Source: an uncultured Cyclobacteriaceae bacterium (lineage in GTDB: Bacteria; Bacteroidota; Bacteroidia; Cytophagales; Cyclobacteriaceae). Taken from it: a DNA stretch of 64,000 bases. Position numbers and translations under genes: made by a program. The stretch covers positions 1-64,000 of the forward strand of contig CAKZRQ010000056.1 of assembly GCA_937146645.1 (NCBI GenBank), in the 5' to 3' direction. Below, one piece after another: positions 1-10,080 of the stretch. Below the pieces are notes generated by a model that had not been told where the DNA came from, searched no databases, and saw nothing but the letters and a program-made list of their open reading frames with translations. The first letter of the stretch is position 1. Each line of letters opens with the position of its first letter.

Positions 1-176
1 ACACCTCTGGTAGTACCCTTCACAAGAACAGTGGCTCCGGGAATTCCCTCGCCAAAAGTCCCATCAAGAACGGTTCCAGTCACCGTCCTGGTTTGTGCGT
101 TGACCAGCATGACCGTACTTAACGTAAGGACCAAAGCCAGAAGCAACGACTTCATTTTTGGTAAATTGTTTCTCAT
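1..176 (-). CDS. SusC/RagA-type TonB-linked outer membrane protein, N-terminal fragment (runs off window start)
   Basis: Reverse-strand translation gives MRNNLPKMKSLLLALVLTLSTVMLVNAQTRTVTGTVLDGTFGEGIPGATVLVKGTTRG: signal peptide followed by a carboxypeptidase-regulatory-like repeat typical of SusC N-termini. Start could be 176 or 155. Confidence 0.7.
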   Translation of the reverse strand, partial: MRNNLPKMKSLLLALVLTLSTVMLVNAQTRTVTGTVLDGTFGEGIPGATVLVKGTTRG

Positions 177-708
177 AAGTTTTTTTGTTTCTCTTAAAAA
201 ACGAATTGGTTGAACACATTCGAATTCGAAGCTAAAGTGTTCTATAAATTTTGTTTTTGCAATTCTTAACAAACGCCAAACGGGCACCTAGAATCAAGGA
301 ACTTTAACAAATGAAAGTATTGTTTAAGGGGTGTTTAATGATAAGTTTCTTTTGTTAACATTAAGTTAATGGAAATCGATTTCCGTTTACGAATACTTAA
401 AAAATTCGATTTTTATTAAAAAAATGAGAATTTGTCGATCCCCCGAAACAAGCTTTTAAATCGATTGCGAGACATTTTTAAAAATTTTATAAAAGATTAA
501 AACTTTATAAAAAAAAGTCTAAAAAGCATTTAGTCATTTTGGTGTAGTGCAGGTACTAACGGTTTTGTTTTATTACAATCGGCAAAATTTGATTTAGCTA
601 AATAAACTTAAAAATGCTGACGGCGTCTATAACACCAAGACTTACATAAAATCTATTAAGTATAATTGGGATATAGATTATATAGTCTTTTTTGCTAAAC
701 CAACCTTA

Positions 709-3348
709 ATGAGACACATTACTTTTTTACTTCTTTTTTTGGCTTTGGCCATTGGGGCCGATGCACAAGGAATCCGGGGAACAGTCCAATCCGAAGAGGG
801 TGAAATTCTATCCTATGCCTCAGTCTATGTTAGAAATATCGGGGATGGGGTACCGACCAATGAAGAAGGTCGATACGAATTCGCACTGCCCCCCGGGGTC
901 TATGATGTTATCTTTCAGTACTTGGGTTATGAATCAGCAATCGAGACGATAATAGTAGAGGATGGATGGACAGAATTCAATGCTGTCCTCAAGCCTCAAA
1001 CTTATACACTTGAAACCGTTGAGGTACAGGCAGGTCAGGAAGATCCTGCCTTGACCATTATGAGGAAGGCTATCGCCAAAGCCAAATATCATAGACTTCA
1101 GGTGCAGCAGTATTCCATGACGGTGTATTTAAAAGGTACTGGGCAATTAACCGATGCACCTTTCTTTTTGAAGAAAACCCTGGAGGAAGAAGGGCTGAAT
1201 CTGAATGAGGCCTACACCTCCGAATCAGTTTCCAGAATCACCTTCACCCAACCGGATAAGGTGGAAGAGAAAGTGATTTCAATCCGGACCAACGGTGACA
1301 ATCAGGCTACTTCACCGGCACCTTATATAGAGACCAGTTTTTACCAGGAGAAAATCAATGATATTATTTCTCCATTATCGAGAGCTGCATTTCAATATTA
1401 TCGATTCAAATACGAGGGCAGCTTCTTCGATCAAGATGTACTGGTAAGTAAAATTAAAGTTACTCCTCGCTCCAGGGGCGAGCAGGTGTTCGAAGGCTAC
1501 ATTTATATCATCGAAGATCTATGGGCTATTCACAGTTTGAATCTGCAAACCTCTTTGCTAGGATTTAAAATTCAGGCCACACAACAGTATGCACCTGTTG
1601 CAGAGAATGTCTGGATGCCGCTAACCCATACCTATAAGTTTGGAGGTAAATTCTTCGGGTTTGAGGGCGACTTTAACTATCTGGCTTCGACCCGGGACTA
1701 TGAGATCACGCTAAATGAAGATTTGATCGAAGTTCCGGACATCATTGATGAGAAAATTGAGGAAGTTCCTGAGGAGCTGAAAAAGAAGGATACCGAGAAA
1801 TCTGTCTTTGAGCAGCTCGCAGATGAGGAGCCCAAAACAAGAAAAGAGTATCGCAAACTCATGAATCAGTATGAGAAGGAAATGCTCAAAGAAGAAAAGG
1901 AGGAAGCGGAGAATGTGACTTCGGAAAGGTATTATTCTGTTGACTCACTTGCTAAGAAACGAGAGTTGTCTTACTGGGATAGCATTCGCCCGGTCCCATT
2001 GACCACGAAAGAAGTGGAAGGATATAAACGAGATGATAGTCTGGCGGTGGTCGAAGCGGCAAAAATGAGTGATGTTGATTCAATCGCGAAAAAAGCCAGA
2101 AGGAAATACAAACCACTAGACTTCATGAATGGAGCCTCCTACAGTTTAGGAGGAGGGAAGTCCATTGGCTTTCGTCAAAACTGGACAAAGCTCTCCTTTA
2201 ATACGGTAGAAGGTTTCAAAGTTGGAATGGGGCTTTACTACAGAAAATATGAACGGATCAAACTTGCAGATTCTGCTAATTTCATTCGAAAGAGCTTCAA
2301 TATCGAGCCTGAATTAAGATATGGGTTTTCCAGTAATCAGTTTTATGGGAAAGTGAATGTTCGGTGGTCCAAAACCGAGGCCATCTCAGGCCTTACTAAA
2401 GGGATAGAAGGTGGTAGATACATTTACCAGTTTAATGGTGGAAATCCCATCAATGAACAGGTAAATGCTTTTTATTCCTTGCTCTTCAGACAAAACTACA
2501 TGAAGCTTTATGATCAAAGCTTGGTGAGGGCATATTGGGCGCATCGTGTGAACTCAGGTTTTACTTATCGAGTGAATGTTACCTATGCAGATCGAAATCA
2601 ATTATTCAACAATTCGAATTACAGTTTTTACAATAAACCTGAACGAGTCTATACGCCCAATCAGCCCGAGAACGTCGAAACAACCGATATGAGTTTTCAG
2701 GATCATCAGGCTTTGATCCTAAGAGGTTCGATTGATTGGAGGCCGGGAATTACCTACAATATTTATAATGGAGTGAAATACCCGAATTCATCAAGATCTC
2801 CATTAATCAAGTTTGCCTATGAAAGGGCTTTTGGAGGCATAGCAGATATGGCTGCAAGCTATGATCATGTGAGCCTTGGGATTGAGCACTCTTTTGATTT
2901 CGGTGTGAGTGGAGACCTAGATTTTAAAGTCACAGGAGGTACATTCCTAAACAATGATCAGGTGTATTTCCAGGACTTCCAGCACTTCGGGGGTAATCGA
3001 ACGATCTTCTCGAATTTTGGTCCTGCATCTAATTACCGATTCATGGACTATTATAAATACAGTACGCAGACTTCGTATTTCTCCAGCATTGTCCATTACC
3101 AATTCCGGAAGTTCCTGTTCACACAGCTTCCGATGCTAAGATTCTCTGGACTACGAGAGAACATTTTCTTTAATTATCTGAAAACAGAAAATTCTCCTCA
3201 CTATTGGGAAGTGGGGTACAGTCTGGATAATCTCTTCAGAATTTTCCGTGTGGAATTCGGTGCAGGGTTCGAAAATGGGAATTACCTGCGAGGTGGAGCC
3301 AGATTTGGTATAGCCACCTTTATTACGGTGAGTACTGGGGATAATTAA
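709..3348 (+). CDS. DUF5686 / carboxypeptidase-like regulatory domain outer membrane protein
   Basis: 879 aa, signal peptide, N-terminal CarboxypepD_reg-like domain (GIRGTVQSEEGEILSYASVYVRNIGDGVPTNEEGRYEF), C-terminal beta-barrel-like region. Confidence 0.8.
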   Translation: MRHITFLLLFLALAIGADAQGIRGTVQSEEGEILSYASVYVRNIGDGVPTNEEGRYEFALPPGVYDVIFQYLGYESAIETIIVEDGWTEFNAVLKPQTYTLETVEVQAGQEDPALTIMRKAIAKAKYHRLQVQQYSMTVYLKGTGQLTDAPFFLKKTLEEEGLNLNEAYTSESVSRITFTQPDKVEEKVISIRTNGDNQATSPAPYIETSFYQEKINDIISPLSRAAFQYYRFKYEGSFFDQDVLVSKIKVTPRSRGEQVFEGYIYIIEDLWAIHSLNLQTSLLGFKIQATQQYAPVAENVWMPLTHTYKFGGKFFGFEGDFNYLASTRDYEITLNEDLIEVPDIIDEKIEEVPEELKKKDTEKSVFEQLADEEPKTRKEYRKLMNQYEKEMLKEEKEEAENVTSERYYSVDSLAKKRELSYWDSIRPVPLTTKEVEGYKRDDSLAVVEAAKMSDVDSIAKKARRKYKPLDFMNGASYSLGGGKSIGFRQNWTKLSFNTVEGFKVGMGLYYRKYERIKLADSANFIRKSFNIEPELRYGFSSNQFYGKVNVRWSKTEAISGLTKGIEGGRYIYQFNGGNPINEQVNAFYSLLFRQNYMKLYDQSLVRAYWAHRVNSGFTYRVNVTYADRNQLFNNSNYSFYNKPERVYTPNQPENVETTDMSFQDHQALILRGSIDWRPGITYNIYNGVKYPNSSRSPLIKFAYERAFGGIADMAASYDHVSLGIEHSFDFGVSGDLDFKVTGGTFLNNDQVYFQDFQHFGGNRTIFSNFGPASNYRFMDYYKYSTQTSYFSSIVHYQFRKFLFTQLPMLRFSGLRENIFFNYLKTENSPHYWEVGYSLDNLFRIFRVEFGAGFENGNYLRGGARFGIATFITVSTGDN

Positions 3349-3376
3349 AAAAGGCCCTGAATTTTCAGGGCCTTTA
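3349..3376. terminator. Bidirectional intrinsic terminator between convergent genes
   Basis: AAAGGCCCTGAA-TT-TTCAGGGCCTTT, flanked by A-run and T-rich tract, between the DUF5686 gene and frr. Confidence 0.8.
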
Positions 3377-3377
3377 T

Positions 3378-3938
3378 TTATACTGTCATTATATCCTTTT
3401 CTTTCTGCTCCAGCAGTTCGTCGATCTTATGCGAGTAGTTGTCTGTGAGTTTTTGCACCTGATCCTCAGCACGCTTTACTTCATCTTCCGAAACTCCTTC
3501 CTTTTGTAGCTGCTTTAAGGAATCGTTAGTGTCCTTTCTGACTGTCCGGATGGAAACCTTACCTTGCTCGCATTCATGCTTTGCTTGCTTCACGAGTGTG
3601 AGTCTTCTCTCTTCTGTCAAAGCTGGAATAGTCAGGATGACCATTTCTCCATTGTTTTGCGGCGCAAGACCTAAATCAGAATTGATAATGGCTCTTTCAA
3701 TATCTGGAATAAGGTTTTTCTCCCATGGCTTGATCGCCAAAGTCCTTGCATCTGGCGTATTGATAGAAGCTACCTGAGAAAGTGGAGTGTTCGCTCCGTA
3801 ATACTCAACCATTACAGAATCCAAAAGATTTGGCATCGCCTTACCTGCTCTGATCTTCAAAAGTTCCGAGCTGGTATGATTGACAGCCTTTTGCATCAGC
3901 TCTTTGGCTTCGTCTAAAAACAATTCTATCTCTTCCAT
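3378..3938 (-). CDS. frr: Ribosome recycling factor
   Basis: 186 aa; SSELLKIRAGKAMPNLLDSVMVEYYGANTPLSQVASI is characteristic of RRF. Confidence 0.97.
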   Translation of the reverse strand: MEEIELFLDEAKELMQKAVNHTSSELLKIRAGKAMPNLLDSVMVEYYGANTPLSQVASINTPDARTLAIKPWEKNLIPDIERAIINSDLGLAPQNNGEMVILTIPALTEERRLTLVKQAKHECEQGKVSIRTVRKDTNDSLKQLQKEGVSEDEVKRAEDQVQKLTDNYSHKIDELLEQKEKDIMTV

Positions 3939-3944
3939 AATGTC

Positions 3945-4655
3945 TTAGTTAGAGGAAATTAAGGTTCCTATTTCTTCACCTTTAATAATACGACTCAGGT
4001 TCCCCACCTTATTCATATCGAATACGATAATAGGAAGGTTGTTTTCCTGGCAAAGTGTAAAGGCAGTCATGTCCATTACATTGAGATTCTTTTCATAAAC
4101 CTCAAAGAAGGAAATGTTGTCGTATTTGGTAGCATTTGCATCCTTTTCTGGATCAGCTGTGTAGACTCCATCTACCCTTGTGCCTTTTAGTACTACTTCC
4201 GCTTCTGTCTCGATAGCCCGTAAACTTGCTGTGGAGTCAGTGGTGAAGTAAGGATTACCGATGCCTGCACCGAAAATCACTATCCTTCCTTTTTCCAGGT
4301 GGCGGATAGCTCTTCGTCGAATGAAAGGTTCACATACACTTTCGATTTTGATTCCAGACATCAGTCTGGTGTACATGCCGTTTTGTTCCAGGGCGCTTTG
4401 CAAAGCCATGGCGTTGATCAAAGTCGCAAGCATTCCCATGTAATCACCTTGCACTCTGTCGATACCCGACTTCTCGGCCTGAACTCCTCGGAAAATATTT
4501 CCACCTCCGATTACAATTGCGATTTCAACTCCCATTTCTTTGATGGCTTTGATCTCGTCGCTGTACTGCTGGAGTCTGACGGGGTCGATTCCGTAACTCT
4601 TGTCACCCATCAGGGCTTCACCACTTAATTTTAGGAGTATTCTTCTGTATTTCAT
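3945..4655 (-). CDS. pyrH: UMP kinase
   Basis: [25 protein letters not shown]...GGGNIFRG; start trimmed from ORF 4700 to the conserved Met at 4655. Confidence 0.95.
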   Translation of the reverse strand: MKYRRILLKLSGEALMGDKSYGIDPVRLQQYSDEIKAIKEMGVEIAIVIGGGNIFRGVQAEKSGIDRVQGDYMGMLATLINAMALQSALEQNGMYTRLMSGIKIESVCEPFIRRRAIRHLEKGRIVIFGAGIGNPYFTTDSTASLRAIETEAEVVLKGTRVDGVYTADPEKDANATKYDNISFFEVYEKNLNVMDMTAFTLCQENNLPIIVFDMNKVGNLSRIIKGEEIGTLISSN

Positions 4656-4737
4656 GTGTTTCAAGAGTTGGTCTTCACCGTTTCGAAAATTTCCGAACAA
4701 ATATAATTTCTTATCCCTTTAAAGCTATAGCCAAAGG

Positions 4738-5232
4738 TTAAAATTGGATGAGAGTTTGATTTTTTTCTACGCTTTGGCCCAGTTCTGCTTTCACAGCTTT
4801 GACAGTCCCGTCACCAGGGGATTTGATGATGTTTTCCATTTTCATTGCTTCCAGAATTAGAACGACATCTCCTTTTTTAACTTCGTCACCGGGGCTCACC
4901 TTCAGTTCCAGAATTAAGCCTGGCATAGGAGCTTTGATCTCACTGATCTGAGCACTGCTTTTCATGTTCAGTCCAAGCTTTTCTAGCAGAAGGTCGTTTT
5001 TATCCTTGAGGCTGATTTGAGCGGTTTTATTCCCAATCCTGACTTCCATGGATTTATCTTCTTCGAGAAATCGAACAAACTCTACTATATAAGATTTGTC
5101 TTTATAAATCACATGGACTTTGTTCTTGTCCAAATTTTTGATGTCCATTTGAACCAGCTGACCATTGATCAGGAAGCCTTGATCCTGGACCTCTATGCTT
5201 AAATTCTCTTCACCAATATTTACAGAATACAT
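4738..5232 (-). CDS. Biotin/lipoyl carrier protein (acetyl/propionyl-CoA carboxylase biotin carboxyl carrier-like)
   Basis: 164 aa with biotinylation motif EAMKMEN in a C-terminal biotinyl domain (IKAPMPGLILELKVSPGDEVKKGDVVLILEAMKMENIIKSP). Confidence 0.9.
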   Translation of the reverse strand: MYSVNIGEENLSIEVQDQGFLINGQLVQMDIKNLDKNKVHVIYKDKSYIVEFVRFLEEDKSMEVRIGNKTAQISLKDKNDLLLEKLGLNMKSSAQISEIKAPMPGLILELKVSPGDEVKKGDVVLILEAMKMENIIKSPGDGTVKAVKAELGQSVEKNQTLIQF

Positions 5233-5289
5233 ACCGTTTTACTTACCTCTTAGTCTTATCTTGCATGCCCTCAGGGACGATTTCCAAAG

Positions 5290-7917
5290 ATGACACAATT
5301 GCGATCTATGCCAAAGACATTTTCTTTAAAGTACTCTTCACTTTTCTTTTTCTTGATAATTCTTGGGTTGTATGGATGTAAGTCAACAGCTGATGTGACA
5401 GTATTGGAAGAAACATCGAATTATGAAGATGTGGCTTTAGAAGAATTTACCTCGGAAGATTCTTTGGAATTCTTACGAATTCTTCGCGAAAAGGAAAGTG
5501 CCATTTCGGATTACAGAGAGAGTCATCCCATGGATGTGGAAATTCATCATGTGGAGTTGGATATAGGTTTTGATTACCAAAATCAATCAGTCTCCGGGAT
5601 CGCCAGACTGTTGATCAGTCCTCATTTTTATCCGGTGAAGACTTTCGAACTTGACGCAAAAGAATTTGAGCTGGGGAGAATATCACGAATAGATGGTCAG
5701 GATACGGTAAAGCTTGGTTATTCCTACACAGGGGGAGAAAAGATTACCATTTTCCTTCCTGAAGAAATCAACAAGGAAGATTCGGTTTGGGTGGAGATCA
5801 ATTACACCGCTTTCCCAGAAAGAAATACCCAAGCAGGTAGTGCTGCGATTACGGATACAAAAGGTCTTTACTTTATCGATCCTTTGGACACCGTTCCGAA
5901 TAAGCCAACCATGATTTGGACTCAGGGAGAGACGGAGCATAATTCCAGATGGTTTCCCATGGTAGATAAGCCTAACCAGCGCTTCACACAGAAATTCATG
6001 CTTACCATTCCTGATTCCTTGATTAGCCTGAGCAATGGAGAATTAGTTGATCAAGAAGACTTGGGTAATGGTATGCGGAAGGATACCTGGGTTATGGATA
6101 TTCCTCACGCACCGTATTTAGCTGCGTTGGGTATTGGAGATTTTGGGAAGGTAGAGGATTCTTGGCGAGAGGTTCCGCTGGCTTACTATGTAGAAAAGGG
6201 GTATGAGGCTGGCGCCAAAAAGGTCTTTGAGAATACGCCTGAAATGATTGAATTCTTTTCTGAGCTTCTTGGTGTTGATTATCCCTGGCAAAAATATGAT
6301 CAGTTGGTGGTTCGGGATTTTGTGTCTGGAGCTATGGAGAATACTACCCTCACCATATTTATGGAGGAATTGAGATTGACTGAGCGGGAGGCAATTGACT
6401 CGGAGTGGGATTACATCATAGCTCATGAGCTTTTTCATCAGTGGTTTGGAAATTATGTGACCAATGAATCTTGGTCTAATCTCACCATGAACGAGGCCTT
6501 TGCGACCTACAGTGAGTATCTATGGAATGAGTATAAGTTTGGCAGGGATGAGGCTGATCTGAAAATGGTGGCTTCCCGGGAAGAATATTTCTATGAGTCG
6601 GAGACCAAGCAGGAGGACTTAGTCCGATTCAGTTATGAAGATGCAGAAGATATGTTCGATTCTCATAGCTATGCGAAGGGAGGAGCTATTCTTCATATGC
6701 TTCGCAAAGCCATTGGAGATGAGGCCTTCTTCGAGAGTCTTCAACTTTACCTGAAGGAGAATGCCCTCGGCGCTGTGGAAGCTCATGATCTTCGCTTAGC
6801 ACTAGAAGAGGTGACCGGTAGAGATATGAATTGGTTTTTTAACCAATGGTTCTTCGATAAGGGTCATCCACAGCTTTTGGTACGAGCGGATTATTCTCAG
6901 CCAGAGAATGTGCTATTAGAAGTTTATCAAACTCAAGACTTAAAGACCACTCCTTTATATAAGCTTCCTTTCGAGGTGAGTTGGTATGTGAATGGGGAAA
7001 GAAAGTCAAAGCGATTTATTCTGGATAAAGCATTCCAGCAATTTGCGCTAGAGAATGAAGATGCTGTGGAGGTGGTTTATTTTGATGAGCAAAAGGAACT
7101 CTTGGTTATAACCAATCCAAGTTTCACTGCCGAGCAATGGTCTAAGCAATTCTTTGAATCCAAATTTGGAGTGAGTCGCTATGAAGCCCTGGATAGTTTG
7201 GAAATCTCAGGACGAGATGATTTATGGATGGAGGCAGTGAAGGCCGGATTGACTGATGAGTTTTATTCTATTCAGGAGTCAAGCCTTTTGACTTTAATGA
7301 GCAAGGATGCATGGTTTGAGGAAATGCCAGAATTAGAAGAGTTGGTTTTTGCTTTAGCAAATGATTCTGAAGACAATTCAGTGAAGTCTACAGCGCTTGA
7401 TGTTTTGGCAGCTCAGTGGCCAGAGAAGTATAACCCAACTTTCCGATTGAATTTAAATCACCCGTCTTATCTGGTTGCTGGATCATCTTTAATGGGTTTG
7501 ATGGCATCTACCAGTAGTCCTTTGAGCTTGGAAGAAGTGGAAGCTTTTGAATCAGAGGAAAGCTATCACATGATTATTCCCGTGGCGGAATATTATCTGG
7601 ATAATGCTGTGACCGGAAAAGGTCCTTGGTTTATGGAGCAGATGCAAAGCTTAAGCGGTGATGGAAAATATTATTTCTTTGGCTACTACGGAGAGTACTT
7701 TAGTATGAATCCAGATGAAGGTCAGGACGAAGCCATTGCTTTCCTTTTTAGCATGATGGAAAATAGCTCTTCTCCAGGAGAACGATTGGGGTCATTTCAG
7801 GCCTTATTGAGCTTTGCCGATCAGGAAGAAGTGATAGCAGAAATGAAGCGAATCTCGGAAAAAGAGACGGATGACTTCGTGAAACGCTACTATGATTACT
7901 TTTTGAGTAATCTCTGA
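5290..7917 (+). CDS. M1 family metallopeptidase (aminopeptidase)
   Basis: HELFHQWFGNYVT zinc motif (HExxH) and GAMEN-type motif (SGAMENTTLTIF); lipoprotein-like N-terminus (LYGCKS). Confidence 0.95.
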   Translation: MTQLRSMPKTFSLKYSSLFFFLIILGLYGCKSTADVTVLEETSNYEDVALEEFTSEDSLEFLRILREKESAISDYRESHPMDVEIHHVELDIGFDYQNQSVSGIARLLISPHFYPVKTFELDAKEFELGRISRIDGQDTVKLGYSYTGGEKITIFLPEEINKEDSVWVEINYTAFPERNTQAGSAAITDTKGLYFIDPLDTVPNKPTMIWTQGETEHNSRWFPMVDKPNQRFTQKFMLTIPDSLISLSNGELVDQEDLGNGMRKDTWVMDIPHAPYLAALGIGDFGKVEDSWREVPLAYYVEKGYEAGAKKVFENTPEMIEFFSELLGVDYPWQKYDQLVVRDFVSGAMENTTLTIFMEELRLTEREAIDSEWDYIIAHELFHQWFGNYVTNESWSNLTMNEAFATYSEYLWNEYKFGRDEADLKMVASREEYFYESETKQEDLVRFSYEDAEDMFDSHSYAKGGAILHMLRKAIGDEAFFESLQLYLKENALGAVEAHDLRLALEEVTGRDMNWFFNQWFFDKGHPQLLVRADYSQPENVLLEVYQTQDLKTTPLYKLPFEVSWYVNGERKSKRFILDKAFQQFALENEDAVEVVYFDEQKELLVITNPSFTAEQWSKQFFESKFGVSRYEALDSLEISGRDDLWMEAVKAGLTDEFYSIQESSLLTLMSKDAWFEEMPELEELVFALANDSEDNSVKSTALDVLAAQWPEKYNPTFRLNLNHPSYLVAGSSLMGLMASTSSPLSLEEVEAFESEESYHMIIPVAEYYLDNAVTGKGPWFMEQMQSLSGDGKYYFFGYYGEYFSMNPDEGQDEAIAFLFSMMENSSSPGERLGSFQALLSFADQEEVIAEMKRISEKETDDFVKRYYDYFLSNL

Positions 7918-7991
7918 GAAAAATAAAGAGTTGATTTATAGAGGGTTAAAAACTTTTTAGATAAAAAGCTCTCAATTTTAAAATGGAGGTT

Positions 7992-8021
7992 TTGAATCTT
8001 TCCTAAAAGGGTATAATTTTG
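7992..8021 (+). promoter_or_regulatory. Bacteroidota-type promoter for tRNA-Tyr/Gly/Thr-tuf
   Basis: TTG (7992-7994), 19-nt spacer, TAATTTTG (8014-8021); matches TTG-N19-TAnnTTTG. Confidence 0.75.
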
Positions 8022-8074
8022 CCATCCGTTACAAGAAAATGGACTTTGAAAAAAGTTCAGAAGTAGCGTAGGCT

Positions 8075-8157
8075 GGGGGAATACCAAAGCGGCCAACTGG
8101 GACGGACTGTAAATCCGTTGACTTATGTCTTCACAGGTTCGAATCCTGTTTCCCCCA
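8075..8157 (+). tRNA. tRNA-Tyr(GTA)
   Basis: GGGGGAA...GACTGTAAATC anticodon GTA, variable arm, GGTTCGAATCC T-arm, TTCCCCC acceptor plus A; no encoded CCA. Confidence 0.95.
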
Positions 8158-8244
8158 CACATTGCAATGCAAAATTTTTTTTTAATTTTGCAGGGCATTT
8201 TCGAAACGTCGAAATGCCTCTAAATGAAAGAACTAAAATAATAA

Positions 8245-8317
8245 GCGGGAGTAGCTCAGTTGGTAGAGCGGCAGCCTTCCAAGCTGCAGGTCGCGGGTTC
8301 GAGCCTCGTCTCCCGCT
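8245..8317 (+). tRNA. tRNA-Gly(TCC)
   Basis: GCGGGAG...CTTCCAA anticodon TCC...GGTTCGAGCC...CTCCCGC T; no encoded CCA. Confidence 0.95.
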
Positions 8318-8347
8318 CGATGTCTTAATCGAGACAACAGGGTTTAA

Positions 8348-8419
8348 GCCGACGTAGCTCAGGGGTAGAGTACTTCCTTGGTAAGGAAGGGGTCACGGGT
8401 TCAAATCCCGTCGTTGGCT
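8348..8419 (+). tRNA. tRNA-Thr(GGT)
   Basis: GCCGACG...CTTGGTAAG anticodon GGT...GGGTTCAAATCCC...CGTTGGC T; no encoded CCA. Confidence 0.95.
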
Positions 8420-8481
8420 CTAAAGACTCAATTAAAAAAGTAAATAAACATATCTTTAACTAAAACTGAGGATTTTCAAGC

Positions 8482-9669
8482 ATGGCAAAAGAAACATTTG
8501 ACCGATCCAAACCGCACGTTAATATCGGTACTATCGGACACGTAGACCATGGCAAAACTACTTTGACAGCTGCTATCACTACGGTACTAGCTGAGAAGGG
8601 TCTGTCTGAATTAAGAGATTTTTCTTCTATCGATAACGCACCAGAAGAAAAAGAAAGAGGTATTACTATCAATACTTCTCACGTAGAATATCAAACTGCT
8701 AACAGACACTACGCACACGTTGACTGTCCAGGTCACGCTGACTACGTTAAGAACATGGTAACTGGTGCTGCCCAGATGGACGGTGCTATCCTTGTAGTAG
8801 CTGCGACTGACGGACCAATGCCACAAACTAGAGAGCACATCCTTCTTGCTCGTCAGGTAGGTGTACCTCAGTTGGTAGTATTTATGAATAAAGTCGACAT
8901 GGTAGACGACGCTGAGCTTCTTGAGCTTGTTGAGATGGAAGTTAGAGAACTTCTTTCTTTCTATGAGTTCGACGGAGACAACATTCCAGTGATCGCTGGT
9001 TCTGCTCTTGGAGCATTGAACGGTGAAGCTGAGTGGGTTGCTACTGTAGTTGAATTGATGGACGCTGTTGATAGCTTTATCCCAACTCCAGAAAGAGCTG
9101 TTGATAAGGACTTCTTGATGCCTGTAGAAGACGTATTCTCTATCACTGGTAGAGGTACTGTAGCTACTGGTAGAATCGAAAGAGGTGTAATCAACTCTGG
9201 TGACCCAGTTGATATCATTGGTATGGGTGCTGAAAACCTTAAGTCTACAGTAACTGGTGTTGAGATGTTCCGTAAGATTTTGGATAGAGGTGAAGCTGGT
9301 GATAACGTTGGACTACTTCTTAGAGGTATCGAGAAAACTGATATCAAAAGAGGTATGATTATCTGTAAGCCTGGATCTGTGACTCCACACGCTCACTTCA
9401 AGGCTGAGGTTTACGTTCTTTCTAAAGAAGAAGGTGGACGTCACACTCCATTCTTCAATAAGTATCGTCCACAGTTCTACCTAAGAACAACAGACGTAAC
9501 TGGTGAAATCAAGCTTCCAGAAAACGTGGAAATGGTAATGCCAGGTGATAACGTGACTATCGAGGTTAATCTTCTTAATAAGGTTGCTCTTGAGAACGGA
9601 CTACGATTTGCGATCAGAGAAGGTGGTCGAACTGTAGGTGCCGGTCAGGTTACTGAAATCCTAGACTAA
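8482..9669 (+). CDS. tuf: Elongation factor Tu
   Basis: 395 aa; [19 protein letters not shown]...; full-length EF-Tu. Confidence 0.99.
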   Translation: MAKETFDRSKPHVNIGTIGHVDHGKTTLTAAITTVLAEKGLSELRDFSSIDNAPEEKERGITINTSHVEYQTANRHYAHVDCPGHADYVKNMVTGAAQMDGAILVVAATDGPMPQTREHILLARQVGVPQLVVFMNKVDMVDDAELLELVEMEVRELLSFYEFDGDNIPVIAGSALGALNGEAEWVATVVELMDAVDSFIPTPERAVDKDFLMPVEDVFSITGRGTVATGRIERGVINSGDPVDIIGMGAENLKSTVTGVEMFRKILDRGEAGDNVGLLLRGIEKTDIKRGMIICKPGSVTPHAHFKAEVYVLSKEEGGRHTPFFNKYRPQFYLRTTDVTGEIKLPENVEMVMPGDNVTIEVNLLNKVALENGLRFAIREGGRTVGAGQVTEILD

Positions 9670-9695
9670 TACATATCTAGATTTATAAATTAAAC

Positions 9696-9732
9696 AATGC
9701 GACTTCAATTTATTGGAGTCGCATTTGTTTCT
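9696..9732 (+). terminator. Intrinsic terminator downstream of tuf
   Basis: AATGCGACT-TCAATTTATTGG-AGTCGCATT followed by TGTTTCTTT. Confidence 0.7.
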
Positions 9733-9755
9733 TTATTTATCAATAACTACTTTTG
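9725..9755 (+). promoter_or_regulatory. Bacteroidota-type promoter for tRNA-Trp-secE-nusG operon
   Basis: TTG (9725-9727), 20-nt spacer, TACTTTTG (9748-9755). Confidence 0.65.
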
Positions 9756-9783
9756 CGTTCCCATTAGCGGAGCGTTCATTCAC

Positions 9784-9857
9784 ACGGGCATAGTTCAATG
9801 GCAGAATAGCGGTCTCCAAAACCGTTGATGGGAGTTCGAATCTCTCTGCCCGTGCCA
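9784..9857 (+). tRNA. tRNA-Trp(CCA) with encoded 3' CCA
   Basis: ACGGGCA...GGTCTCCAAAACC anticodon CCA...GGGAGTTCGAATCTCTC TGCCCGT G CCA. Confidence 0.93.
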
Positions 9858-9872
9858 GTAAGTAAGTACACT

Positions 9873-10061
9873 ATGAATCTGAAAAACTTTGTTTTAGAAG
9901 CGTACGATGAAATGAGAAATAAGGTCACATGGCCTAAGTACTCTTTTCTTCAAAACAGTGCGGTTTTGGTATTGGTAGCATCCTTGATTTTCGCCCTATT
10001 CATAGGTGGTGTGGATCTTGGATTCGAAAATATCATGACATGGTTTTATGATTTATTCTAA
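9873..10061 (+). CDS. secE: Preprotein translocase subunit SecE
   Basis: MNLKNFVLEAYDEMRNKVTWPKYSFLQNSAVLVLVASLIFALFIGGVD; SecE signature (VTWP), located before nusG; start trimmed from ORF 9825, which overlaps the tRNA. Confidence 0.93.
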   Translation: MNLKNFVLEAYDEMRNKVTWPKYSFLQNSAVLVLVASLIFALFIGGVDLGFENIMTWFYDLF

Positions 10062-10080
10062 TTGAATTGATTTTTACAGG

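Noticed and set aside
7896-8198. Minus-strand 100-aa ORF containing GGNRIRTCEDISQR
   Set aside because: Antisense of tRNA-Tyr; a known annotation artefact type.
8118-8357. Plus-strand 79-aa ORF spanning tRNA-Tyr and tRNA-Gly
   Set aside because: Overlaps two confident tRNA genes; translation is the familiar spurious tRNA-derived peptide (SSSVGRAAAFQAAGRGFEPRLPL).
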